Positions 22,629 through 36,439 of a stretch of DNA of 64,000 nt are shown here, piece by piece; the first letter of the stretch is position 1; the number at the start of each line of letters is the position of its first letter. Source of the DNA: Hypoxylon rubiginosum. Lineage: Eukaryota; Ascomycota; Sordariomycetes; Xylariales; Hypoxylaceae. Below the pieces are notes generated by a model, which saw only the letters and a program-made list of their open reading frames with translations, did no database searches and was not told where the DNA came from. Made by a program: the position numbers and the translations under genes. The DNA is taken from assembly GCA_902806565.1 (NCBI GenBank), contig CADCXA010000066.1, positions 620,001-684,000 on the forward strand. Reading direction: 5' to 3'.

Positions 22629-25600
22629 ACCGGAACTCCGACGCACGTATCGTGGGCCCCTTGTACTGTTCCCTTGTAATGTTTACCTAGTCCAGGTCCC
22701 AAGGGTCATTCATTTAGCCTGCAGAAAAGCTGGGCTAAAGCTACCATGGCAGCGTGGCCAAGCTGGTGTGGAACGAGGTGAAATATTCTTTGCAGCTGAA
22801 AGGCATCATTGACGCACATGGCATGGGATGGGCATGGGTTTTTGGCCGAACTCCTCAAGCCACATGTCACCCTCGTCGAGTTGTGCCCACAAACATGCGA
22901 ACCACTCGATAATCCACGTCGGAACGGATAATATTTATTATGTACTGCTGCAATATTCGTCTCTAGCTTGTCCAGCATCGTTACCTAACATCTTGGGTAT
23001 GTCGTACATAATAATAGGTCTTTTCCTCTCGGCTGAAGGGAGACTTGAAATTCGGCATCTGCCGTTGTGGAACCATTCGTACGGCGCAGTATGTTAAGAC
23101 CTCGGGCAGACTCTCTCTTTACATATCAATAACAGTACCCCGGAACTCGCTTGGTCCCCCCTATCTTAACCTCGAGTTACACACCATAAGTTTTACGGCA
23201 GCGTCGCACAAAGTTCGCATCGTCCTTCCTTATCGGCTTCACTTACATATGTAGTCCTAGATTCGGCCCCCAACGGGTCTCTTCAACCGGTCTGCGAGGC
23301 TGTAGAACTGACTGACCAACCATTGCGACGCCTCAACTTTCCCATCCGAATAATCTTGTGTTTCCCGCAACCCTTTTCCGTTCGGTATCTAAGTCCGGGA
23401 ATTTCTGTCACATCCTATCTTCGTTCGGGGTTTATGCTGTGTGTGTGTGGTGTGGGCTCGCCGAACTTGCTTGCAACCCCACAGCTTTATATTCGCGCCA
23501 TGCAGGTCTGACAGATCGTCTCCCCCGTGCTTGGGTGTTCGTCGTGCTAACAATGCTCATTGACTGCCCTATTGTGCAGATCGTGCTGTGGAGTATACCC
23601 GACCTTTTTTTCCTTTTTACTTTCATTTTTTTTTTCCATTCGAGCCTCCAAAACTAGTCTAGCTCAGTGGAATCCTTGTGCCCGTTAGATGTACGAGGCC
23701 TAGATGCCAATGAGCGTAGACTAAAACCTCACATCTACTTACGGACAACCCGACTTTCATAGTAATAATGTCGTTGGTGGTCCTCTTCTACTCATAGTCA
23801 TACAACGACATATGCCCCGGTTGGAATTATAGGCTCAACTTATCACATACTGTTAGTATTCCAAGAAATTCTCGAAGTCAAACAATTTTATATATCTCTG
23901 TCTACGCTCTCTATACTTTACCTATGTGCTGCTTCAGGCATAGTTGCTTTCTATGCTGCTAGCTAAACACCTGACGCATCTGCTATCAATCACCCACGAT
24001 ACGAACACCTAACTGAGCGAAGAGGTATAAAAAAAACTTGTCAACACACATTGATACCCTATAAAACGACAATACTCTAGAAGAGGTCTTCATGAGATTC
24101 CGTATTGATTCCGCATAGGACCAAGATGTTCCAGGGTCTTACTAGCACGCAGTTTTACTGGTTGTTCCCCTTTGCATTTCCTTCAGGAGTCGACAGTAAT
24201 AGAGAAGACATTGTTCGAAAGTAACATCGGCTGTAGCACGAATAATCTACCTACCTTAGGTACGTAACCCAAGGTTACGGCTCCCCTTTCCCTCTCTAGG
24301 ACCTAGACTAGCCAATGCTGGAGCAGACAGCTAATAGGAAAGATGCTAGGATTGCCTTTGCTACAAGAGGGAAATTTGAGAAACTAAAAACAGAAAAGGA
24401 AAACCGCAAAAAAGAAATAGGCTCAAAAGTTTATAGACATTCAACAGCACAAGCCAGGTAATATCAGCCCTGCGGGAGGCTCTAGCAGACGGAATAAACG
24501 ACACGGCTCGAGATCCAGACAAGTGCAACCGAGCAGCTCTGTAGAGCCGCACTTAAAAAAATATAAGGGGCAGAGGAAAGGTTGGTGGGATTGGTGATTT
24601 GTTCACTGTATCTCATTGACCGAGGCGGGTCTTCGTTGAGGGCTCGCGAAGGCCAATGCCAAAAAGAAGGGTTGTGCCTAATACAAGCTCACATCGGTAG
24701 ACTTCCCAGGGTAAAGAGCTGAGGATCATTCGAAGTGCCCTTAGACGTGTATTAGTCTAGCATTAGTCTAGCATGTACAAGGAGGTTAGGATGCGGAGCC
24801 GAGTTGACGATGCAGAGCAGGGGATGGAACGGGCCCGAGTGGCTTTGCTCCAAGAAAAACTCACCATTGCCGCCCGTGGGATGGCGACTTTTCAGTTTGT
24901 CTAGTAGATGTCTCCTTTACACTCCTAAGCACAGACATCTACTGAAGCATATGTCCAGAACGAGCACCTACTATACGTTACAAGGCCCCTTAACATGGCA
25001 TTGTCGCTAAAAACTGGACCAGCTACAACTTGCAAAGCACTTATACATAGAGAGCACCAAGCGTGGACGTAGTAAGGTTACTCTGCTGGCTCAATTGCCG
25101 GATCTTGCTCATACGTTAGGTAGGTAGCTAGGTACATATTGTTGTCATCGCCCAGCCTCCGTCCTGCGCTATCCGCAGACCCGAAAAAGGGGGCGACGCT
25201 GATCAACCATCCCCCCTCCGTAGGGTCCCGTTACACATTACATCTTAAATATTAGATAGAAGGCGTCTAATGATTTACATGGGAAAATATCATGTAGTTT
25301 TATATATATGATGACCCGACGACGGTGGAGAAAGAACCATGTAGATGGATATGCTGTAGAAAAGTGCTTCCCTTTCTGGATGGATGTGAATCAAGGTGAC
25401 CGTCTAAATCGCTAACTATATTACGAGAGACAGAAAGGGGAAAGAAAGAATAAGGGAAATTAAATTGCCGCCATCTCCTAAATAGACATGATGACAACGA
25501 CATGATCGATTCCATGAGCTAGAATTATGAAATGTAATAGGAGAATGGGTAAGAAAGCGACAATGAAGAGAGGTATATGGGATGGACTTAAGAAAACACC

Positions 25601-26114
25601 CACAGAGCACATCCCTTTCCTCGCTTGTTTCGCGAAACTCGCTTTCAACCCTCGCACACTTCCCCCAAGTAAAATGAAACCCGTTCCTAGGTACTCCTTC
25701 GCTTTTGCTTCGCGCCCGTGGCATATTATAAGAAATCCCCCTTAGACAAAACCGAATAAGAAAAAATAACACCTCGAGATGATGCACCGTCGAAGGGAGA
25801 ACGCTGATCAATGCTAACAAGTCAGGGATGCCGATGCGTGAGAGGCCGTTCCTTTTACCCCCAGAGATCAAATGCCAGCCTCTCTTTAGATGCTGGATGC
25901 TGTGACACCGCTGGTTGCCCTAGTATCCGACCAAATGTACCAAACACCCAGCCAGCCTGAGCTCCCAAAGAAACGAACGATCCAAATCTGTATGCTCCCT
26001 CTCCTGCTCCGTCTGACACCGAGTCCAACCCTTTTTCGCCGGTTTTGCTTTTTTGACAATGCCGCGTGCGGCAGAATAGTATCGCATTTTGTTCTTTTTC
26101 TTTCAGATGTGGAT

Positions 26115-26143
26115 GGTGTGTGTGTGTGTGTGTGTGTGTGTGT
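26115..26143. repeat. (GT)n microsatellite
   Basis: About 14 consecutive GT dinucleotides. Simple repeat in the 3' flank of whi3. Confidence 0.92.
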
Positions 26144-26818
26144 AAGGGTAATCGTCTTTTTTTTTCTTCTCGTTTGACCATGCTGCAGATATAGAACAAG
26201 AACCACTGGATAATACAATAACCGAGTCGCGCTTTCGTACCATGCTCGTCCCAAGCTCGTCCCAACAAGCCAGACCGGTTTAAAGAACTCGTGAATGTAG
26301 CCTAAATCATATCCATGATAAGGCCGTTCAGATCGAATTCGAAGCTAGGGGAAATATGGAGAACGGTAGCGCCCAACGGTGGCCGTGCTAATAAAAGAAA
26401 CGCAATGCTGTGATGACCCGCTGAAAGTAAAGTGAAACCAACACCAAAGGATGCCTCCTATAGCCCAAGTCTTGAGTAGAACACCGTAATGACTCTAAAC
26501 TCCCAGGCAACTAGTAACCACGCAGTGGTCTGCTGAGAGGAACTATTGTAATGAAATGTCGACGCCGACGCTAAAACCCATGCACGACTACCGGCCCCTT
26601 TTGCAAATGCCAATACATATGCAGCCATTAACCAAGCAATTCCATGCTCGAGGATCCAAATGTAACGGTTATCAGACCGCTACCTGCGAACCGAGTGGGG
26701 CATCGTAAGAACCGGGAGTCTTGCCTACTCGATAATCTCGTTTCGAATGTCTTCCCAAACGCCAGTAACCCATTCCCAAAACACACAATGCATGTCTATA
26801 TGTCGATTCGGTAATCGT

Positions 26819-28537
26819 CTATCGCCCCATCATATAAGGTGGGAATGACGACGTGGTACCGTTCACCGCCGCGGAAGAGCCGCCAGCCGACAGAGGGCCA
26901 CTATATAACGAGCTGCTCCATACGTTATTACCATTGGTGCTCGGGAAGTTTGCCGAGGCATAGGCAGTATTTGCGGTGCTAGGCACGGTCGACCCGCCGT
27001 TATAAGTGACGCGGCCGAGTCCAGGAGGAGCTGTAAGACCGGGTGGAGGGCCGTTGGCGCTCGTAAAGCCGTTCCCGGATCCCGCCATCATCCCGTTCAT
27101 GCCTGCCATAGCGCCGGGGCCGGGTTGACCTGGAGTCTGACCAGAGCGAACCCCTAAGGGATTCTTGGAGAAGCTAAGACGGATGCCTCCCTTTATGCTA
27201 TTATGAAGCGGTGTACCATATAACTCGTGGAGGGCCTTGGTTGCGAACGATACATCTTCGAACTCGACAAAACACATTGGTCCGTTCTGCTTCGTGCGAA
27301 AGCATAGGCGCTTGTAGCCCCGTTGCTTGGAGAACATAGCCTTCAACTCCTCTTCCGAAGTATCAATCGGGAGGTTCCCGACATAGAGCGTATTGCATGG
27401 AGGATTCTGATCGGCAGGATTCACAGGCGGGAAGTTGCTATGGCGCTGAAAATGTTGGTTGCCCATCTGATAATTCAGCGAGTGACTCGCGCTGTTCATG
27501 ACGTTTGGAGACATGGCGCTGCCATGTGCCGAGAGAGGAGTCATACTCGGGTGCCCGTATGACGGCCCATTAGTCGTCGTATTTAGAGATAAACTGGCCA
27601 TGCGACTGATAGGTAACTGCGGAGCCGTAGCTCTTCGCTGCTGTGTCGCACCATTCTCGGCGTAGGCCACTGGGTCTTTGAGGAGCTCTCGTGTCTCATC
27701 ATCCTCGGCAGCATCGTGGCTGATCAGCGTTTTGCCCGAGATGCGTGTGCGCTCAGTCAGATGGTTCCCAATAGGCGATTGCGGCGAGAAGAGACTCTGG
27801 TAATGCGCGCTAGACTCGGGGTTTGGCAACTCGTTACTCCCATATATACCATTCATAGGCGGCGAGATGTTGTCCATAGGCTGGAAGCCACCATTAAATC
27901 GAGAAGACTGACGCGAGCCCGGACCCGAGGATGTCGTCGAAGAGGGACCACTAGACGGCGCTGAAACCGAGGCATCGACAGGGTGCCTTCTGGATGCGAT
28001 AGGGCTACCAGACATAATCTCGACAACCAAATCGACCTTACTCGAACTGATAGACTTGCCGTGCAGCATATCCTTGGCCTGCTGTGCTCCTGTAGGAGTC
28101 TTGAATTTCACAACCGCGGACCGAAAGCCTGGATCTTCCGACTGCTCTGGAGATACCATTTCAACGTCCACCAACTCCTGCGAAAAGAGAAGCATCAGGC
28201 GAAGCTTGTCTTCAGTGGTGTCGGCAGGTAAGCGACGGATCAAGACAGCGGATATCGGGGAAGGGGTTGTCGCAAAAGGCGTGCCGACAGGTTTGGTAGT
28301 CGCATCGCGATCGAATGCGTGGACGGCGCTCATGGACAAAGGATATGGTGATTGGCTGGACAAAGCGGCGGACCTAAAGGTTTGCGGCTGCGGGAGGAAG
28401 CCCGGCGCAGCCATGGTGATCTTAGTGGTCGCGGCCGTGGTCGGTGGAAAAGGACTCGCGCGGGTTGATGATATAGAGAAAGCGGATTTGGTGGATGTAT
28501 TTGAAACCACACCCGGGGTGCTTAGGTCCACGTTCAT
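26819..28537 (-). CDS. whi3: Whi3-type RNA-binding protein (two RRMs)
   Basis: Whi3 proteins bind mRNAs such as G1 cyclin transcripts, form cytoplasmic condensates and restrain the cell cycle or set cell size and asymmetry. One exon encodes 572 aa from ATG at 28537 ([11 protein letters not shown]). The frame extends upstream only through non-ATG codons. A first, divergent RRM is at about residues 90-160 ([17 protein letters not shown] ... [21 protein letters not shown]). The canonical C-terminal RRM is at about 381-463 ([17 protein letters not shown] as RNP2, [12 protein letters not shown] as RNP1, [11 protein letters not shown] at the end), the signature of the family. The linkers are Ser/Asn/Pro-rich and the C-terminal region Gly/Asn-rich, suiting phase separation. 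The long upstream region (28538-29640) is pyrimidine-rich on the sense strand and probably a long leader. Assignment is from recognised RRM sequence and domain order. Confidence 0.93.
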   Translation of the reverse strand: MNVDLSTPGVVSNTSTKSAFSISSTRASPFPPTTAATTKITMAAPGFLPQPQTFRSAALSSQSPYPLSMSAVHAFDRDATTKPVGTPFATTPSPISAVLIRRLPADTTEDKLRLMLLFSQELVDVEMVSPEQSEDPGFRSAVVKFKTPTGAQQAKDMLHGKSISSSKVDLVVEIMSGSPIASRRHPVDASVSAPSSGPSSTTSSGPGSRQSSRFNGGFQPMDNISPPMNGIYGSNELPNPESSAHYQSLFSPQSPIGNHLTERTRISGKTLISHDAAEDDETRELLKDPVAYAENGATQQRRATAPQLPISRMASLSLNTTTNGPSYGHPSMTPLSAHGSAMSPNVMNSASHSLNYQMGNQHFQRHSNFPPVNPADQNPPCNTLYVGNLPIDTSEEELKAMFSKQRGYKRLCFRTKQNGPMCFVEFEDVSFATKALHELYGTPLHNSIKGGIRLSFSKNPLGVRSGQTPGQPGPGAMAGMNGMMAGSGNGFTSANGPPPGLTAPPGLGRVTYNGGSTVPSTANTAYASANFPSTNGNNVWSSSLYSGPLSAGGSSAAVNGTTSSFPPYMMGR

Positions 28538-29327
28538 GGTGGGAGATGCATGCAATAAGGCCGACCTGCGAGAGGTGCCAGAAATTTTAGTAGCCCTATG
28601 ACAGTTCACGATGGCGGACGTGTGGTGACGATCGCGCTGATCGTGGGACGGTGGGATGGGTGTCGCAGGCTCGCGGCGGGTCCTGTCTTTTGTCTTGGGC
28701 GCGATGCGATAGAATTGTTATTTAGTGTACAGAGACAATTGTGGGTGCGCCCCCAGCTGCGGCGCGTAGGATAGGAAAGAGTTGCGACGATATGTATTAC
28801 TAGGTCGACGCGAAAGACGGGTCACTGGAAACTCGAGACTCTATAGCCCAATGTCAGGGTGACGACGACGCGACGGGAGTGGAAAATTGGAGAAAGGTGA
28901 CGAAGTTCGGGAACGGGAGACGCGATAAGACAAGCGGTACAGAGGAATGCAGATTGCAGGTCACAGGTTGGCGAGAGAAAAAAAAAACAAAAAAAGAGAT
29001 AAATGCGTCAGGTTTAGGTAGGTAAGTAAGATAGAGACGGGATTTTTGGGAAAATAATAATAAGAGATTGGGGGGTTTTGGAGAAAAGAGACGTTTGGGT
29101 TGGTGGGATGGGCGAGCGAATGGGGGGGGGGGCGTGGGAGAAAGAGGGACCTTGGGACATACATACCTTTGAAATATCTCTGGCTTTGTGTCGCTCGTCG
29201 CACGGTAGTAGAGTAGTAGAGTAGCTTGTTCTCTTGTCGCAGGGATGGTAGAGGAAGGGGGGGGACAGAATAAAGAGGGTTAGAGGATTGAGAAAGAGCT
29301 GTTCCTGATCTGGCCAGTGATGGGATG

Positions 29328-29435
29328 GGATGTCTGGATGTGTGTATGGATGTGTGTATGGATTGTATGGGTGCTGTATGGGTGCTGTATGGGTGCTGTA
29401 TGGGTGTTCAGGGTGTTCAGGGTGTTCAGGGTGTG
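29328..29435. repeat. Minisatellite block in the whi3 upstream region
   Basis: Three adjacent arrays: GGATGTGTGTAT units, then four GGGTGCTGTAT units, then four units of GTGTTCAGG. If whi3 has a long leader, these would lie in its transcript and read on the sense strand as CA/CCTGAACA-type repeats. Confidence 0.85.
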
Positions 29436-30949
29436 GTAAGGTGTCTAGCCTTTTGGACCTTGGCCTGGATGGGAAGTGGGAGGGGAGGAGAGAAGATGGT
29501 TGGCGGGTTGGAACAACTGGAGCTGCTTGGGTATCTTGGGTCTCTTGGGACTGGGAACTGGAACTGGAAAAAAAGACTGGAGACATTTCTGGAGGGTTGA
29601 AAAAGTGAAGAGCGTTAAAAAGGGTTGACTGGTCACTTTAGAGTCTGTGAGTGGTCAATGGTGTCAATGATCCTACCAAAGATGTTTGGAACATCAGTAT
29701 AGGTTATGTATATGTGTATGTAACTTTAGGTATCAAGTACATACAAGAGGTACCTACATCCTACTAATCTCAAGCCATGGTACTATAATACCCGTACCTA
29801 GCATCGACAAGCTAAGGTACTCTACCATGTAGAGTAGAGGTATAGATATGGTTAGCGTTAGTAGAAGTACGTGGGCATATGTAAGATCTCTGTCTCTGTC
29901 TCTGTCGAGCTCGCTTTTTGGCGGGGTTATTAAGGTTTCAAGCCATCATTGCCCGCCTGAGATATGATCAATTGATAATCATTAAAAATACGTACGGATA
30001 TCAGAGGCCTTATGTGTTCTTTAGCACGGGACACGGGAGGGGAGAAGAGAATACTGATATGCGAAGTTTTAGGTACCTAAAATCGAAAATCTCTCCCCCC
30101 ACCCCTTTTTCTTTCTTTCTTTCTGTTTTGCTTTTCTTCTCTCCTACAATTCGAGCCAGATCATCGGCTTAGTATTCATATATGTACATAGCAGAATGCT
30201 AATGTCTACCTACATGTAGGATGTATAGACGATGATGATACCGTGTTTGGCACCGTACATGATTATAATTAGATTCAAGTTCGAGACAAGGTAGATGGGA
30301 GGTGGGAGGTGACCTAGACCCTCCACTATGGAACTCGGGACAGGTGCACGCTAGAAACGCTAGGTTGGCAGGCTGGCCGCTGGCCGCTGGCCCTTGACCA
30401 CCCCCCTCTAATCCCTGGTAGCCCCTAGCCCCGGAGAGTAGCACTTTGCATGCTTGCATTCTTGCATTCTTAGCATGCTTGCAGGGCCTGCACGCCGACA
30501 CGCCGACACGCCCTGCACGCCAAAAGCAGATGAATTGCCGGGGGGTCTCGAAATGTGGGTACGGGTGTGGCAGTGTCCTTGCAGCTTTAAGAACTGGAGA
30601 CGACCTAAGATAGAGAAGAACTACATGTAGAACTAGAACTTAGGTAGGAGCTAGAACTGCAACCAGCAGCATGCCACAGAGATGAGATGCGGGCAAAGAC
30701 CGGGGACCGCCGGGGTGTAGGTAAGGTGTGCCCTTTTCTACACTAAATACCACTAAATACCACTAATAGATGACAGGCACCGTACCTGTATTGCATTATA
30801 CCCTGCACACGCTCCCCACACGCTCCCATCCGTTCCCATTCGCTGAATGCTCAACAGCGAAAATATGGGACGAATTGGATGGACGAATCTTTCTTGTGTG
30901 CTTTTTCATATTAGCTACTAGCGCGAGACGCAGCCAAAGGCGCGAGAAT

Positions 30950-31003
30950 GAGGAAGAAGTAGAAGAAGAAGAAGAAGAAGAAGAAGAAGAAGAAGAAGAA
31001 GAG
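30950..31003. repeat. (GAA)n microsatellite
   Basis: About 14 consecutive GAA/AGA trinucleotides with one interruption at each end. It can be read as poly-Glu in one frame, but no gene is supported. Confidence 0.92.
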
Positions 31004-31290
31004 AAAGAATATTGCAAGCATGGCCGCCAACTAGGTAATGTCAACCCCAACCTACTCTACCTAGGTATGTTAGAATCAACGCTATGATCGAGATCATGAC
31101 ACGTTCTCCTTATATCTGAACTTATATCTGAATGGTATCATTCTTAATTTTATACATATACGAGCTTGGTATGTACGTACACCCCTCGAGAGTGTTCATT
31201 TAACCGTCCAACACCCCTCACGATATCTACATCCTGCCTACATCGAGATGTGTTGAGGATATAAATAATCTGGGCAAACATGTGTTAAGC

Positions 31291-31329
31291 AGGTTGGTAA
31301 GTAGGTTGGTAAGTAGGTTGGTAAGTAGG
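31291..31329. repeat. 12-nt tandem repeat, three copies
   Basis: AGGTTGGTAAGT repeated three times directly, followed by GTAGGTACATGTAGG. It is similar in flavour to the TAGGTA-rich motifs elsewhere in the window. Confidence 0.85.
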
Positions 31330-34300
31330 TACATGTAGGTTAGGAGGTAGGCATCCATTCTAATAAACTATTCTCAAAGTCGGGACCTGAACGCGCCGGA
31401 CGTCACTGCGACGTAGAGTTGACCGATATTGATATTAAACGAGTGTAGAAAGACGAGTGTTGGAAGTCTTGAATGGCATCGCGCTTGATATATCTATGCC
31501 AGGGCTAGGCAATACCAAATGGCTGTGTGTGTTGGGCTGACGATGTGTCTAGAACCTCTCGAGATGCGAATCTTGGCTGCTTCACGACCCACACGCCCAC
31601 AAGAGAAAGGCCCCCTCCCCCTCCCTTTCTGTACCACCATGCACATGGGCTATCGTACCAATCAGATCACCAGTACGTATAGTGACCGGTGTGATGGGTT
31701 AAACTGGGGTGGGTGATACCAATACCAAGGTCTAGAGAACTTAGAGGACAGGCTGACAGGGCAGTTCGGTAACAATATCAACAAATTTGTCTTCAAGAGT
31801 AGCAAGATTAGGATACAGATAAGTTACTGTATTGTCGCCAGATCTTACGAGCGGAGAAAACTCCGGCCGGTCCTCGAACCGAGCCAGGAGTGTGCGCAAC
31901 TGGAGTACGGCGATGGTTGATACGAAAGCACGGCATTGATATTTCTGTTTCTATAGCGACTATTGCTTGCTGGGTATACCTAGCTTCGAGACTGGTCGCT
32001 GGCTAGTGCCGATGGCTCGAGTCGATCTGAACGTCTACTATGTATCTCACTCAAGATAACAGACTCTCGAAGCACCTCGATATGCCGCGTGGTGGCACCT
32101 CCTAGGCAGGAAGTGGAAATAAACCTGAAGCTACGTACCTCCTCGGGATGTTTACTTGTAACTAGCAGACATACGCCTCGGGACTACTTTAGACCTTATT
32201 CGTCTAGATCTGTGATAGGCACTAGAATCTCCATGGATATCTGCCCTACACAAAGATGCCAGTAGTCAAGTTTCGAGGCTAGGATGCTGTGTTACCAGGT
32301 GATCCAGCATCGAGGACTCGGTTCGCGACTCCGAATCTCAAGACGGACGACAGGAGATTTCAAATCAGGTAAGAGCTCGTGTCTTCTAGCTCTCGAGGAG
32401 ATACCGGATCTCCAACGGCAAAGCCGGCTAGAGCAGGCTTTACTTTTAGTGTCAGATACGCGATACCATATACTACCTAGAAGATACTAGAAGCGTACGT
32501 TATCATATATGTATTCTAGTGCCGCGTCTACAGACCGACCGGTGAAGGTCAGGCAACGAGGCAACCATCATCAAGGAAGAGGGTTTGGGACGGTGGACGG
32601 TGTGGGAGAAGTCCATGTACTTGTACGCTACAAGTTGGTGGTGAGTATCGACACTAATAAGGGGCCGGCACCAGAAAGCGGCTAAGCCATGCAGATAGCT
32701 GAAGATACATACAGCCCGATGCTACGTGAAGCCTCCCTGTCTACCTGTCGCCCGTCTCCACTACGTACCTAGGTAAGAGACTAGATTCTATTCGGCTCAC
32801 ACTTGACAAGTTCTTGGCTGTCGTCGAAAGAGCATCGCTAAGCTAGATTACTACCTACTTACCTACCTACCATAACCTGCTTGCAATACTGTAGCATAGC
32901 AGGTAGCCCTTTTCAATTTAATAGAGTTTCATCGATCGATATAGCGAAGAGATGATCGATGACCAGGTAAAATCTCGATAAGATGAAAAGCTCGAGCTGT
33001 TCCTCGATGACTGACGGTCTCTTTAGGGACGCGCGTTCAAATTCGGAAACCATCTGATTTCTTTCTTTCCTTTCATGCCTAGCGTTCGAATTCGGCGCTG
33101 ATTTGAAGTTAAAAGCGGTCCAGTTAGAGTAGAATTTTTGCGGCGCTCCTTTGTGTGTGCTCGGTACGGGTTGATCGAGCCGAAACTTACCTACGCAACG
33201 CAACCTTCGAAACCTACATTCTTATCGGATACCCATTGCAGCCACAGCTTACAGGGTGTTCCCATCTGAACTGTTCTTCGAGATAGCCTATGATACATAT
33301 TTAGGTACCCAAGGTATCATGTTGAGACTCGTCTCAATTCTTTGTTCCTTTCCCTTCTTACTTTGCAATACAGCCGTGAGCCTGTCTGCCGGTTAAGCGT
33401 GTTGCTTTGTCTCCATTATTACTTACTACATACATTAGGTATGATATGTATGTACATGTATGTATGTTATAGGATGCTATCCATATAGGATGCTATATGT
33501 AGGATAGCAGGATAAGGATAGGTAACACATCTTGGACTGGAGTATTCAGGCAGGTACCTATTAAACATACATACATAGTGGAGCCCCTATACTCTAAAGA
33601 ATTCAATCCTGGAGGCCCACCTCGTGCTAGACACCCTAGTGCTGCTCCTTGGCCCCTCCTGCCGCAATCCCCCATCCACTTTTCAGCCTTAGCGGCTTTT
33701 CTCTCAATCGCCCTGTCGCCATTCCCTACATGTATTACATACGACTCGTCTACTTGTATAATGCATGTACCCAGTATATTGCAGCTGCGTGGACAAATAC
33801 CGTATCTCATCCCCCCTTTTTCCTTCACCATACCTAATGCAATTCCCTGGGATAAGCCACGACATTATCCACATATCTTCTACCATCTCATCTCGTGTCG
33901 TCTTACCCTAAACACCAACGTCTGATAGACAATTGACATGAACTATCTGATTTTTTCTAATTAACTTCTTACGTGTTAACTACAGCTACGTAGCTGTACT
34001 TGCAACGCGTGCATGGTTTGTTCAAATACACCATGCGGCAGCAAAAACATCAGGTAGGGCTCAGATCTAATCGGTACGACTGCTCGAACTCTTCTTCGAG
34101 CACAGATACTTTAAATATTAGGTATGATCAACATGCTATCCCCGGATTGGCTGCCCTTTGATCCAGGGTTCTTTCGTTTCTGCAGACCAAGGAACCGATG
34201 CTCATATCACTGCCGCCCCGAACCAACTCGGATAAATTAGACAAACACCATGGAAGGGATCCGATCGTGACCAACATAATTAAGTTACTTAGGTACGCAA

Positions 34301-34551
34301 CTGAGGTAGTTGGTCGTTCTGCTTAGTTCTCTAGTTGGCTAGCCTTAGATCTTGTTCCTTTTGCAAGATTCATTACTTCTACGGTCTTGAAGACTTTTAG
34401 AATACCCTATGAAAAACCCACCTCGAGAATCTCCGGATATGGCCGCAGTCCCGTAGTTAGGTGTACCACCTAGACATGCTCTCGAGTCTCTGATGATAAC
34501 TCCTATAAGCTTCACTGGCTGCCCTTCTATCAAGGCTGCGGCGCAGGCACG

Positions 34552-34574
34552 CACTCACACACACACACACACAC
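34552..34574. repeat. (CA)n microsatellite
   Basis: About ten CA dinucleotides with one CTC interruption near the start. Confidence 0.85.
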
Positions 34575-36416
34575 CTCTCTTACTGGCAACACAATCTGAT
34601 AATCTAATGGTGGACAGAAACATCAGCCTCAAACTCAAATGGCCGCCCTGCGCATACCTTGCCTGCTTGGACAATGCCTTATCGGCGTTCCATCTCCTGC
34701 TGCGTAAGGCGGCTTTATCGCCAGCTGCAGATTGGGTTACACGGCATATGCCGCCCTTTGTGAAAGAAAAAGGATGACATCTCTAGAAGACGACGTAAGG
34801 AATGGTTGGCTAGGTTTGAGACAAAACGTGGAACGGGTCCCGATTCGTGCTTACGAAAAAAAAAAACTGCACTATCGTACCTGGGCTAGGTATATCTTGG
34901 CTTTTACTATTGTTTCCGCGACAAACTGCTGATGCATACCCAGGTACTCAACTTCGAGAACCGTCGAGCGCTCGGCATGGCACGCTTATGAACCATCATG
35001 CAGGAGGGATGCAACGCAATATGGCCTGCAAGACGCACGCATCTCTACCAGCGCAGATGCATCTGGCCTGCTCGAGCGAGCAATATGGGGGCTTCGATGG
35101 GGTTTAATCTATCGAGACATTCTGGTTGCATTCCTCAACCTCGAGCCAATGGATTGTGCATTATGCGGGGATTATCTTATTCGTCCAGACGGCAGATGCC
35201 CCCAGCCTCGATGCAGCATGGCGCCATGGGAACAATGGGAACAACATGGTGGTGGTTAAGAGCCCCTCTACCTGTTACGACCTATTACAGTTGACCTCGG
35301 AGGCACACACATGTCTCGTAACGCGCCTTGAAACGGACAAGGGGCTCCCCGATGGGTCGATTCTCGCCAGTTGGCAAAATATGCATCTTCAATATTGCGG
35401 ACGACCTAGAACAGGTACGTACTATCGTGGATTGATACCGGAATCAGACGCCTAGCAGGTGTCTAGAAGAACCTTTCCCAGCGATTTGGTTACCTGCTGA
35501 CCGCAGATAATCCTTGTCAAAACCCCGGGGTAATAGGAAGGAAAAAGCAAAATAGCTCCCATTTCATCCGTTTTCATAAAGGTGGAAATATCAAAACGCT
35601 TCTACTATGTAATTCTACACACCTGCCTACCTGACACCTACCTCCATAGGTAATGGACAACTAGCTTTTCGGTGCCGTTTACTGCCGAACTGGATTAGGT
35701 ATGCGGAAAACAAATGTGCGACTCTCGCAACAACGAGGACCTGTGTGCTTACAGACGGTCCAAGCTTCTTCCCCACGAGGAGGGAGAAAATTCCTCCTTC
35801 TGGTGACTACAGCCTACGATTTTTACCTCTTTGAGTGAGAAACATACTGGATTGTGGAAACCGAACATTAACTTATCGAAGCTCTCGCGAAACGAGGCTA
35901 TTGATCACAATGAAACACGTCTATCAATCGTCGCCCAATGCACTGACAGCACGTCACAGCACAGCCCGATGACCCCCACGATGTTTCACTGGCAGATGGT
36001 GCCCTCTGAGACCTAAAATGTCTAGAATTCTTCTAGATCGACGTCTTACCGAGTTTGGTCTCATTAAGCATTCGTCAAAAATGACCGGGCACCTAGCTTA
36101 TCACACTCAGCAGGGAGATTGGCTTCACAGTTCCCCAATACTTTCCACTCGCTGAAGAACAGCCTCACAAGTGGCGGCCGACTTGCGTTTGAACTTGCAT
36201 ACAGACTTCGTGGTTCCAAATCGCATGATCACCGAGAACATCACGGCGCTGCTTGCTCAAACGGGATGTTGAAGCAGCACAGTCGTTTTTGGCATGATAC
36301 CATATCCTCGGGAGAGGGGGGAGGGGCCCAGCGTATGATCGTTATTTTCAAATATGGCAAGTCAAGAAACTGTGTAGGTATCCCTTGCTTGAGCCCGCGT
36401 CCCCGTGTCCCCGTGT

Positions 36417-36439
36417 CCCCCCCCCCCCCCCCCCCCCCC
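36417..36439. repeat. Homopolymer C23
   Basis: Uninterrupted run of 23 C preceded by two CCCCGTGT units. It matches the length of the C tract at 20804-20826. Confidence 0.9.

Larger units (their letters stand above)
18425..26818. other. Long gene-free stretch, repeat-rich
   Basis: About 8.4 kb between the 5' side of rsr1 and the 3' end of whi3. No ORF shows a domain, a credible splice structure or coding-like composition. It holds several simple repeats (19027-19345, 19531-19590, 20480-20544, C23 at 20804-20826, GT at 26115-26143). It also holds a 22-bp perfect palindrome at 22607-22628 and a 9-bp-stem hairpin at 22275-22302. It could contain long UTRs, non-coding RNA genes or decayed transposons that cannot be recognised by eye. 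Confidence 0.5.

Noticed and set aside
23660..23710. A-box-like TAGCTCAGTGG suggesting a tRNA
   Set aside because: No matching acceptor stem, anticodon arm or B box in the next 80 bases.
18425..26818. A CRISPR-like or phage-like system in the gene-free stretch
   Set aside because: The window is eukaryotic. The repeats are simple tandem units without spaced direct repeats, and no associated proteins are present.
29014..29586. 190-codon minus-strand ORF with PEH repeats
   Set aside because: Its content comes from minisatellites and pyrimidine-rich leader sequence upstream of whi3, not from a conserved protein.
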